Source: Apostichopus japonicus (Eukaryota; Echinodermata; Holothuroidea; Aspidochirotida; Stichopodidae). Taken from it: a stretch of 64,000 nucleotides of DNA. Every line of letters begins with the position of its first letter. The stretch's first letter is position 1. Shown here in pieces: positions 33,940 to 44,640 of this stretch. Where the stretch lies: assembly GCF_037975245.1 (NCBI RefSeq), contig NC_092569.1:11450001-11514000 (forward strand). Direction: 5' to 3'. The notes beneath the pieces are model-generated. The model had not been told where the DNA came from. It did no database searches and was given only the letters and a program-made list of their open reading frames with translations. The translations under genes were made by a program, and so were the position numbers.

Positions 33940-35740
33940 TTATTAATTATTGACATTCTTCACGTAATCATCTACGTCCTTTTCATGTACCTGTATTGCT
34001 TACCATTTTTATCTCTTTTACAAACTCAACTAACTTTTATCAAAAACACCATGTGGAATAATTGCTTGCCATGGAAATATTCTTTTACAAACTCAACTAA
34101 CGGTTATCAATAAAACATGTGGAATAATTGCCTGCCACGGAAATATTCCTATGAAGCCTAAAAAACGGTCTCTGAGCACCTTCAGTTAGGACTGCCATGT
34201 AGGACTATCACATATTCCAGTGAAATTGAGCAATTTCCACGCTCAACAGCCCACGCGTCTTTTACGCAACTACATTTCTTATTTGTTCGCATACACTTAA
34301 GAATGATGCTTGTGTGTGTCTGCGGGTGCAGAGGTTGATTTGACTGATCGATTGGCCGAGTTTGCAAGATAATTTCTTCAAGTTGGGTAGGAAGTGCAAT
34401 CTGCTAGGGACTTATGACTTTAAAATTATGAAAGGTGAAAGGTCACTTGAAGGCTAGATTACAAGAAAGTTTCTGTAATCTAGTAAGAAAAGATGGAACT
34501 TAGATATATCAGTCAGAAAATCAAAGTCATAAGTTAATGTTGTAAAGTTAATTAAGTAAATGTGTAAAGATAGCCCCCGCCCCACCCCACTCCCTTACAC
34601 CCGCCCAATCCCGGCCCCACCCCACCCTTTCAACATGGGCATCCCGACAGTTTGGAAGTCTTAAACGCTAAAGCATATGCAATGGGAGAATAGCATGCTT
34701 AACTTCACAATTCATATTTTTTTCTGTAATACGTATATAAATGCCATCATTTATTATTGCGCTTGGACAGTTTTCAAGGAAAAACAATCACGGTTGATTC
34801 AATTAACTTTAAAATTAATCAATTAACTTTTGGATTTGAAATGGAAATACATTCTAACCTTAAAATATATTACAGATATATTGCAAAACTAACTAAGTAA
34901 GTATTGTAACGTAACTCACTCTGTATTGCCTACTTATGACGCCGGTGGCTTTTCATGCAAGCAACTCGGGAGCATGTGTAAATGTTTTGTAACTTCTCCC
35001 AGGTACGGCAGACGTTCAAAATAGATTTCCTGACAGTATGGTTCAGCTCTGTCTGTTAAAGCTCATCACAAGAACTGTTGTTTTTCTATTAGCTAAGGGC
35101 TCGCGTTATGCGCAATGTACAACTAATCAAATTATTTGCTGTTACAACAGAATCATTCCTGTTACCCACACATATTATGTATAACGTAGGCAATGTATAA
35201 CTTAAGAAGCAACTGAAGAACGCATGGTAGCTGAGGGTCTCCCGGTAAGTCTTCCAGTAAGAACAGCATCAACGTATTTTATGTAGGTCCTTTGAAAATG
35301 TAAAATCATTGATAAACGTATTTAACGTGATTATCGTAATGTTTATCTAATATTACGAGTATTAATTAGACATTAGTTCATTCGGCGTAAAGCTCACGTG
35401 GCGTATCTGACACAGCTACAGGCCAGTAGTTGTTAATGTTGAGACAGCAGTTTGACGGGGCTCCCTTTCCTTTTAACATTAATTTATGATATAATATATT
35501 ATTAAACGAATGATCTGGCATTAATTGATCATTGTGATGAATTTACTGGAATTGTAGTTTTGACATAAAAGACGCAATTATCCGAGGACTTAACTGTACA
35601 GAGTCTATGTACAGTATTGTTTTCATTGTATAACATTTCCCAGAAACAAGTCTGAATATTTTGGTAAATATGCGTTCTCTTTAGCACAGGATAGATCAAA
35701 ATAAAGGATCCTGAGTGATTGTGTACCAAACTATACTCGG
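33940..35740. other. Copy B, non-coding part
   Basis: No gene seen. Holds the empty sites of elements A (about 33945) and B (about 34670). A small direct duplication of CTTTTACAAACTCAACTAAC (about 34015 and 34083) is present here but not in copy A. Confidence 0.55.
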
Positions 35741-35751
35741 TAGTTGTGCTA

Positions 35752-35917
35752 TTAACGCAGTGCGTTCGTTTAACGTTATTGACGCAATGCGTTCTTTTTG
35801 CGTTATTGACGCACTACGCTCGTTTTGCGTCATTGACGCAATACGCTCGTTTTGCGTCATTGACGCAGTGCCTTCGTTTTGTGTTATTGACGTAGTGCAT
35901 TAGTTTTGCGTTATTGA
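35752..35917. repeat. 27-bp minisatellite, about six units (copy B)
   Basis: Same unit as 27005-27117 (GCGTTCGTTTTGCGTTATTGACGCA) with about two more copies. Confidence 0.85.
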
Positions 35918-35933
35918 CTCTGTTCTTGTATAT

Positions 35934-36288
35934 ACAACACCTAAATATATTCCGGCCATTTGATTGGTCAATTGCTCGTCGATTGCGTGCAAAATCCGCT
36001 CTATTGCACGCTATGATGATAGAACCATGCATTATACTTTTTTGGTAGCACTTTTTTCAATGGTAAGAGAGCAGAGAAACCTGTCTGTTCAAAACAATCT
36101 GTTGCGTGAGTGCATTTTACATCCAATTATATCCAAATGTGAAGGAAAAAAATGGAAAGGATTCGTTGAAAGATGTTACTTGTTCCATTCAACGAGGCTG
36201 CGCCTCGTTGAATGGAACAAATAACATCTTTCAACTCATGAAATTTTTGCACTATTGCACTCATAACCATTCATTATTTGTATAATAT
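35934..36288. mobile_element. Hairpin-bearing non-autonomous insertion, about 355 bp
   Basis: Absent from copy A, which reads CTTGTATATTACGTC. The insert contains a hairpin at 36165-36235: two 34-bp arms (GTTGAAAGATGTTAC... and its complement) with one mismatch and a 3-base loop TGC. TGCACT/TGCACG-like motifs lie towards both edges. No ORF of note. Class unknown; behaves like a MITE or foldback element. Confidence 0.7.
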
Positions 36289-37182
36289 TGCGTCTTTTAT
36301 TCAGTGCCTCCAAATTGCTGGCGTCAATTATTGTACTGAACTAGTCACGTTAAGCCAAGGTTGAATATGTACACCCAGCTAACTTCCAGTGTACTAGTCT
36401 GTTGCTATAACTTAGCCATCATAACGTTTGTACGTTGATTCTTTATTGTAATTGCATTAAATTGTTGAGGCCAATCACATTGAAAATCAGATTGATAATC
36501 ACACCGAATATAAACTTCATCACCTATAAATCCACTGTACTCATCTTTATCTGTGCTTCCTTGTAAAAGAGAGGAGAAAGGAATCAAGGAATATTTGGAA
36601 GCTGAATTTTTACATACGTATAAATGACAATTATACAAAAAGAGTTGTAAAGGTGTGTGTTTGAGGAGGGGGGGGGGGTAGAGAAAACACCACCTCTGGT
36701 TGTAGTACCATATAAAATATGAAGGTGAAAACAACACAACTTTCAAGGGACACTGTTTTTGTCGCTAATCCACATACAACAATATGGGAACTGTTACTGC
36801 ATTTGGGCGATACTTTAACCGTCCACACCACACTTTATTACACAGAATCGCCTTGCAACAGTTCGCCCTAAGAAGTACGTTAATGTAATATCGCCCCATT
36901 CCACCTCATTTTCTCGACATTGAGAAATGAATTATTAAACCAAACTTCACCACCAAGCATCCTTTCACGACCTGTTCCCCTTCCTCCAGCCCTCTTCTCT
37001 TCGAGACACATCGTGCCCATCCATATTCACATGTTTATTCTGCCTAAACCTTTTGTTCCCTAATAAGTTTCACCTCCATTTCATTGTTCCACCATTCTGC
37101 ATCATTAATATCGTTAGTCCTTTCACCTCTTGTCATTTGTTTGGTCTAAATTTACACTATTCATTGTCAAATTGTCCAGCTA

Positions 37183-37184
37183 AG

Positions 37185-37216
<32 letters not shown>

Positions 37217-37224
37217 AACATATA

Positions 37225-37281
<57 letters not shown>
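37183..37281. repeat. (TA)n/(CA)n compound microsatellite
   Basis: TA run, then ACACAC run, then long TA; borders the left arm of the inverted repeat. Further TA arrays at 37424-37498 and 37767-37823. Confidence 0.95.
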
Positions 37282-37285
<4 letters not shown>

Positions 37286-37419
37286 CTTCATCGACTTCAC
37301 TTGTATCAATTGCTACTGCTGACGCCGTGTTACAGAAATGATGTGTTTATTTTTTTTTAACCTCTGATCTTTGACCAATGACGTTATGTATAAGAATAAC
37401 ATTGACAATGACAACGACG

Positions 37420-37501
<82 letters not shown>

Positions 37502-37508
37502 CCTAAAT

Positions 37509-37759
37509 GATACCTTAGGTCGACATTTACATTGACTTACACACTAAATTTTATCTAACCCTAACCCTGAACCGACCCTAACCAAACCTTGTAAATAAAC
37601 GTTTTAGAGGACGGAGAACATTATAAAGCTATTTCCGACAATAAAAAAGTTTCTTAAAATGGTAGCAAAAACATTAGGTGTACACTGAAATGTCGACCTA
37701 AGGTACACTGTCGACCTAAGGTCGCTTTTTTTACCATACACTGTCGACCTAAGGTATCA
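37509..37759. mobile_element. Possible 250-bp MITE between TA arrays
   Basis: Ends in TGATACCTTAGGTCGACA and its complement, 18-bp inverted termini, and sits inside (TA)n. Extra direct copies of TGTCGACCTAAGG near its right end. The short stretch CTAACCCTAACCCTGA (37555-37570) in it looks telomere-like but is only two units. Confidence 0.5.
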
Positions 37760-37769
37760 AATAGACATA

Positions 37770-37828
<59 letters not shown>

Positions 37829-38172
37829 CGTCGTTGTCATTGTCAATGTTATTCTTATACATAACGTCATTGGTCAAAGATCAGAGGTTAAAAAAAATAA
37901 AAAATAAACACATCATTTCTGTAACACGGCGTCAGCAGTAGCAATTGATACAAGTGAAGTCGATGAAGTAATCTTTCTGTTCTTGAATTTAAGAACGTCG
38001 AATAAAAAACTTTACTCGCTCTAGCTTTCCAACTAGTTACAACACTGAGAGAGGGGGGGGGGGGGGGGGTATAAGTTAATATATCATATCAAAGATCACT
38101 CTGCTGTGGGGAGCCACATCGTTCCATAAATACTAAAAATTAAAATGTTATATATCGAAAATATTATCATAT

Positions 38173-38560
38173 AATTCATTTATTTATTTGTTTTGCCACA
38201 AAAGTTCAAAGTGGAGGGAATTCTTCCATAAAGCTTAAAAGCTTAACAAAGACTCCCTGAAGAAAGAAAAGAAAAGAAAAAATATATATGTATAAATACA
38301 TATACAGAAATATAAATACAAATTAAATGTTCAATATATATATAGTAATTACCTACAGGTATAATTTGGTAATAGTCAGTAACTAGCTATTATTTCTTTA
38401 CAAAACCAGTTCTTAAAGGATGTGATTGACTTTTTACTCTTTAAATCGTTCGTTAGAAGATTCTATGTTCTTGTTGCACGGTTTTGTAGGCCTAAGGTTC
38501 CAATGGTGGTATTGTAGAGATTATAATGGGCATGAGATATCTATATACGATGCACATCAT
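38173..38560 (-). mobile_element. 3' end of a third non-LTR retrotransposon, same family as element B
   Basis: On the minus strand the coding remnant (38534 to 38376) reads HAHYNLYNTTIGTLGLQNRA, one stop, then NLLTNDLKS and finally EIIASY before TGA, matching the C-terminus of element B (GLRNRAIQIWNDLSKNL ... EFINSY). The 3' UTR has the family hairpin and the end reads ACAAATAAATAAATGAAT. Heavily 5'-truncated (about 390 bp). Copy A (28170) is the unoccupied site. The 5' boundary is approximate. Confidence 0.8.
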
Positions 38561-40890
38561 TATTTCCTTCAGCTCAGATCACACCGCGTATTTAATGTTG
38601 ATTCCACCCCCTCCAAACAGACAATAGCTGAGAAAATTGGCATAATTACTAAAGTGCCATACCACAAATACAGTCCAGATCACTTCTGCGTATCAGTGAC
38701 TATAAACTTACTGAGCTTAGTTAACATTTAATTATGGTTTCTAGCTACATACTAAGCTGACACAACAGTAAACTAAAAGAACAAAAGACATCCATTTTCC
38801 ACATTTGTGAATTTGATCCGTCAAATCCCTTTAAATGTTCTTCGGTTAAAATCTTTGATGTTACTTTGACGGCCGATAAATAATTTCGTCGCATATTTCA
38901 CCGGTTAAACATTTGCAATAAATTAACGCAACTACTATGCCGTAGGGTACACTAACAACAACGCAACTAGTAAAAGTTGTATAACTGGAGAAAAAGTTCC
39001 TCTGCCAGCGAATTTAGGACCAGAAAGCCAGCTACAAAATTCAAAAACCTTAGTCCACCTTGGTTCGGAAGTTATGAACAACTTTCTTAACTTCTGCCTC
39101 AACATATGTAAAATTAATTTATCATACACTTGGTAGCAGGTGATATTTTCAGCATAATAGTAATAATATAATGAAATGTGTAAAATTGGATCTCTGTTCG
39201 CTTGATCTCATTCAAAAACATGAATATACTTGTTTATAGGACTGCTGATAATATTTTTTTTTTATTTGTAATAGACCGAATTTTTCGCAGTCCCCATAAC
39301 TATCAATATGGTTCTCAATTGGGGAACGGAAACTCCCTGAAAGCGAATCCCAACTAATGAATACCTTGTTCAAACATAATGTACCCTTCATCTACCATGT
39401 GCTTAACAGCTGGTAATATAATCATCAGTAGCCCCCCCCCCCTCCCCCAGCGTGATTTTCTAATAATTGTTCTTTGTGAATTGCAAAAGATCACACAATT
39501 TCACATGTTAGCAGCCTTACTTGTCATAGAAGTGAATCAAAAGAGGAGGAGACATCACTTCCCTTGAAACCCTGATCAAGGCAGCGCATAGAAACCTCAT
39601 ACAAAGTTAAAAACCATCATAAGACTAAGAAATGTTTAAACACGTGCTCTGGTAATGATGATGGAATCGAAACGTCACTTGGGACCTGGTTTACGGAAAG
39701 TGATATGATATAATAAGTAATTTCAAGAGATTGCAGAGACCAATACCATTGACTAATGCAATGACATTATTGCATCAAAGCAGTTTAGTAGAGTGAGGTA
39801 ACACGTTATTTATACAGATTGACCGTGATTCCCGCAATTACTGGTAGGCCTATTACTTGATTCTTTGCAGAAACCAAAACTTACGTTTATGGCAAAAGTT
39901 TGTAATGAAGTACATACAAATATAACATAAGAATGGAACGAGTAGTAACTAGGACGTCGATGTTGTTATGGAGCGAAGTGCACTTAACCATAATCTTTAT
40001 ATATGAGTGATATGAAACTAAATTTCCGGTAACTTACAACATATAATGTATAGATCCGACGTGTTTTGTCCAAAGTCCTTTAAACATTTAATTGAGAGTT
40101 TATAATGAATCTTCGTTAATATCAATCACATCCGATCATTGAAAATCGCTTTCACAAACAATGCAAGCAAGCGGTAATATATATATATACATTTCATAAT
40201 TTCTAACTTTAACTTTTGACGGTTAATTGTCAATATTTATTATTAGGCAAGGCAAGGAGTAAGGGTTTGGATACCCGATATGTTATATCAGGTCGATATA
40301 TGCTCTTAACTTGATTTTCTTAACTGAAAAAAATGTGAAGCCTGTCAAGTTATGAATGGGTTTCGATTATGAAATGGTAAGATTCAAATTTACTTGTGCA
40401 TAACCTGAGTCTGAAACCGACAAATACAGAATGAAAGAACTCGATGATCGTAGCAGTGGAAATGTTTAATTTCTTACCATCTTTCCAAGCTAATGAATAT
40501 CATTCAAGAACTTGACATAACTAAAAATTCTTCCAGTGATCTAAATAACTTCATAACACAAAGGGGAAAGTAATAACCACCTGTAAAGCAGATGTGATAA
40601 GATTACTTAACACCGGCTTTGGAACCAATCCATTCATTATCTAAAATACACCACAACCAATTCCTCCTACATCTGCCTATCTATAATATCTAAACAATAT
40701 CATGAATGTCATGCAAGGTACTGACGCACACGTAATTATAGTCCTATATAAGAATTAATACTGAATTCATTGTTAATATACTCTTGAATATTTGAGTTCT
40801 CGTTTATATATCTTGAATATTTGATGCATTGATCTTATTCTCATGACTATTTAAGAACTCGTCAAATAGTCGAATCGTTTGTCAAGTTAT
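38561..40890. other. Unassigned AT-rich sequence
   Basis: No gene or clear element seen. C-run near 39431-39450. Open stretches here have no recognisable motif. Confidence 0.5.
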
Positions 40891-40894
40891 CACA

Positions 40895-43800
40895 CACATT
40901 TTTATTTTTATTTATTTTATTTCAACTTTATTTTAAGAGGGTAGCTCGTTTAGCAATAGCTAATCTTCCACGAGGCCCTCTGATAAGACATATAATAATA
41001 TAAAAAGTAGGAAAATTTAAGAAGTCATAAATACAATAATGCTTAATAAAATAGTATAATAAAAAATAGTTTTTAAAAAGACATATAATACAAAATAGTT
41101 ATTAAAAAAGACAAATAATAATATAAAAAGTATGAAGATTTAAGAAGTCGTAAATACATTAAAAATGCTTAATAAAATAGTTTTTTTTAAAGTATTTAAG
41201 AAACGTGTACAGAGTAAAGAAACTTAAGAAATTTGGTACAAATAAAAGAGAAGTTGGCCTAAACAATATCAGATACAAGGCGTTTAAAATGGTTAAGATT
41301 TCTTGCTGATTTTACTCTTTGATCTAGTTTGTTCCAGTCTTTTGCGGCAATGCATGAAAAACGGTTGTTATAAAAATTAGTGTGTCCGCCTGTAATGTGC
41401 AGGTTACGTGCAGTAGAGGATCTTAAATTATGATTATGAATATTCGTAACTGGTTTAAACATGTCGTTCATGTACTTCGGTCCTTGATCATTAATTGATT
41501 TGAAAACCATGGTTAATCTTCTATACATAACGTGTCTGTCAAAAGTCTTCCATCCCAGCCTGGCAAATAAATCACTTGAACAATCTTCATATGTAGCATT
41601 TAATATAATGCGTGCAGCACTTTTCTGTAATTTAATAATTCTATCAGTATTATGGGCTGTGGTAGATCCCCAAACTAGACAGCAGTAGTCAAGTATTGGA
41701 AGAATGTAACCATTATAATAAAGAATGCACGTGGGAGTGTTCAAATACTGTTTAATCATTCGCAACAGAGGTAATCTTGTACTAATAGTACTACATATAT
41801 AATCAATCTGAGCTTGCCATGTCAGGTGAGCATCAATTCTGACTCCTAAAAGTTTTTCTGTATCAGAATTCTCTAATACGATATCATTCATCTTGACAGA
41901 AATATTTCTTTGTCCTCGTAGATTATCATAGCGTTGTCTGGAACATATTAACATTGATTTGGTTTTACTAGTATTGATTGCCATTTTATTATTCTTGCAC
42001 CAATTGGAAACATTTTTAGCATCAAAATTCAACTTGCTTTGAAGAGATTCAACATTGGAGCATGAAATATGGAAAGTAGTATCATCTGCATACATGTCGG
42101 CTTTGCAGTGAGTTAAACATAGGCTAAAATCATTAATGTAGATTAAAAATAAGAGTGGTCCTAAGATTGACCCTTGTGGAACGCCATTACTAATATTCAT
42201 ACATGAGGACGCAGTCCCTTTCATGACGACATACTGACTTCTGTTCATTAAGTACGACTTAAACCATTCAATAGTAGCACTTGAAAACTGGTATTATTTC
42301 AACTTTTTAATCAGAATATCATGATTTACTAAATCAAACGCTTTCCTGAGGTCCAATAGAACAGCCCCAGTCAGTTGTCCTTTATCAATTGCTTCCATCT
42401 ATAATTCCATGACATGTAATAGAGCAGTTTCGCATGAGTGCTTCGATCTGAAGCCAGATTGCGCAATTTCTAATAAATCAAATTGCTTTAAGAAACTAGT
42501 AAGAGCAATATGAACATGTTTTTCCAAAATTTTGGACAAAACAGGGAGAATAGAAATTGGTCGATAATTCGATCAATCTTGTCGTGAATTACTCTTGAAA
42601 ATGGGTATTACCTTTGCGACTTTCCATCTAGATGGAAATGTATTTGTCCTAATACTTATGTTTATAATACGAGTAATACTTGCATATATATGGGGGCCGC
42701 TCATTTTTAAAATTTTAGCACTCAGTTCATCAACTCCTGTTGCTTTGGAGGCATCAAGAGTAGTTAAATATTTAAATACAAAATTTTCAGATATACATGG
42801 AATTTCGAATGTTTCATCTGGAGGAATTTTAGGACAGATATGTCTTTCAATAGACGAACTATCAAAGTTTGAATGAGTTGTGTCAGTGTAGCTTCTTGCT
42901 ACTGAAGTGAAGTACGAATTAAACATTTCTACTATATTAGCATTTCCAGTAATGTTCTTATCGTCAACTCTAAGTATACTGGGGCCTTCGTTGTTGGTGT
43001 CATGGTTCATTGATTGAACATTTTTTTAAATCTTCCAGATCTCCTTTGTGTTACCAACATTCTTTGAAATTTCCTTTTTGAAATAATTTGCTTTGCAGAT
43101 CGTATAAGACATGTTACCTTGTTGCGCCAGAATCGATATAAGTCAGGTTCATTTCGTTTTGCAGAGTCGCGGCTTTTCATCGCATTCAAAATGGTTGCAT
43201 TGATCCACGAGGGTTGTGATTCTCGTTTTATACGTTTTTGCTTCTTAGGTGCATGTTTGTCTAGTATTCTTTTCAAACTTCTCTCCCAGTTGGAAAGGGC
43301 TTCATCAGGAGAGCTCAATTCACCTCTTGTCCTATCAAAGCTACGAAGATCATTAAAGAACAAGGATGTATTTATATTATCAATTGATCTGTATACAACA
43401 GATTTATGAGAATTTGGAATAGTCTGCCTTGTCATAATATTGTTTTTCCAATTGAAATATACTGGAAAATGATCACTCAATCGAATATTTGGAACATCTA
43501 TATCACAAATATGATTTTCATTAGTTGCATAGATATGATCAATTATGGAGGCGGTGTGCTCCGTCACCCTAGTTGGCATATTTACTAATTGCTTAAAGTT
43601 AAAATGACTAATTATCTCATTCCAACACGAAGGTATATTAGCGTGTAGATAATCAATATTAAAATCACCGATCATTATTATCTCCATGCATGAGCTATAT
43701 GCCTTGCTAATCATTTCATGACAATGACCATACCATATAACCCTGGAATTTGGTGGACGGTAAACAGCACATACTAAAATATTTTTTGGTAAATGGTAAG

Positions 43801-44640
43801 ACAAGCTCAATCCATATGGCTTCAATATAATCACATTCTAACTCATTCCTTCTATTAAATGGAATGTTTTCATTGATATAAATAGCAATACCACCACCAG
43901 CTTTATTTAATCTATCTCTACGGACAGTATTATATAGAGGAACCGTGATTTCCAGATTTTGATAAGTATCGTTTAAAAATGTTTCGCAGCATCCAAATAT
44001 ATCAACATTCCTTCCATTTCTGTTTATAAGTGTGGGGATTTGATCTAATTTAGGATGAAGGTGTTGGATGTTTATAAATCCGAATTGGATACCCTTAGTT
44101 ATATTTACATAGTTACCTTCTTTACTCTGGGGTTGTATTGAATTAGTTGGGAGATCTTGACTTACATCACTCATGAGTGGGTCCTCATACGGCAAAATAA
44201 AATGGTCACATTTGTCCAATACATTAAAATGTTTAGGTGTGGGTGATATACTGACGGCACGCTCCTTCTGGCCAGCATCCTATCGGTTCCAGCAGTGGCT
44301 AGCCTTGTGACCGAGTCGATGACAGTGATGGCATTCTATCCTCCGTTCGAGACGACAGTTTGCCTCTACATGGTTGCGTTCACCACAGTTGAAACATCCG
44401 CGGAGATTGATTTCGCTCCTTTAACAGGCTGTTTTTTCCAAACCAACACATAAGAGATGGTATACTACACCACAGAAATCACAGGCGACATGCTTGGCTA
44501 GTTCACCATTGGGGTAGCAGCAGTTTGTTGAGCATGGGTCGATTAATGACGGCTCTGTCTGACACTCTGAATTGATTTGAGTGGTAATCCCGTAGCGTGT
44601 GTGATCTGCTTCCATTGTGATGTACACACTAATTCACTGT
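40895..44640 (-). mobile_element. Non-LTR retrotransposon C (PHD + zinc knuckle + endonuclease + RT)
   Basis: Minus-strand element with coding sequence from 44627 to 41259 and a 3' UTR ending in an AATAAA-type A-rich tail at about 40895. The 3' UTR has a conserved-looking GAGGGCCTCGTGGAAGATTAGC / GCTAAACGAGCTACCCTC hairpin (40935-40985) and an internal duplication of AAAAAGTANGAANATTTAAGAAGTC-type sequence (about 41000 and 41115). 5' end not determined; about 44640 is the last recognisable coding sequence. Different family from A and B. Confidence 0.85.
41259..44627 (-). pseudogene. Polyprotein-like ORF of element C
   Basis: In one frame from 44627: a PHD-like finger (NCCYPNGELAKHVACDFC, then YHLLC), a stop at 44421, two CX2CX4HX4C knuckles (CFNCGERNHVEANC, CHHCHRLGHKASHC; about 44390-44290), a stop near 44280, and the APE endonuclease start (FGFINIQHLHPKLD, CCETFLND, RLNKAGGGIAIYI). 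Frameshift near 43830, then VYRPPNS, IMIGDFNID and IRLSDHFP. Frameshift near 43010, then RT: ATGVDELSAKIL, KVIPIFKS, YRPISILP, FRSKHSCETALL, LLDLRKAFDLVNHDIL, NGVPQGSILGPLLFLIYIND and YADDTTF (about 42090). Ends near 41259. Intact YADD catalytic box; a modest number of stops, so middle-aged. Confidence 0.88.

Larger units (their letters stand above)
37010..37972. repeat. Nested inverted repeat around TA arrays (copy B)
   Basis: Left arm 37282-37424 and right arm 37824-37972 are reverse complements over about 140 bp, differing mainly in a T/A run. Between them, in mirror order, lie (TA)n, the motif TACCTTAGGTCGACA (37511), a centre of about 190 bp, TGTCGACCTAAGGT (37690, 37709 and 37742, three direct copies), and (TA)n. 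The right arm is the ancestral one, since copy A has it at 27826-27965 in the same context; the left arm and centre are an insertion of about 810 bp. Confidence 0.85.
29586..38172 (+). repeat. Segmental duplication copy B
   Basis: Homology to copy A starts abruptly at GCATTTCGGTGAGTTTCCC, exactly at the 3' end of the stalk exon, and runs to about 38172, where a minus-strand retrotransposon end begins; nothing matching copy A resumes after it. The stalk exon is not included. Within copy B about 1.4 kb containing the last FReD exon has been lost (junction near 32236). Confidence 0.85.

Noticed and set aside
37555-37585. Telomere-like CCCTAA repeats
   Set aside because: Only two exact units followed by diverged ones; too short to call an interstitial telomeric array.
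38426-38731. 101-codon plus-strand open frame
   Set aside because: Lies opposite the minus-strand retrotransposon C-terminal fragment and has no recognisable motif.
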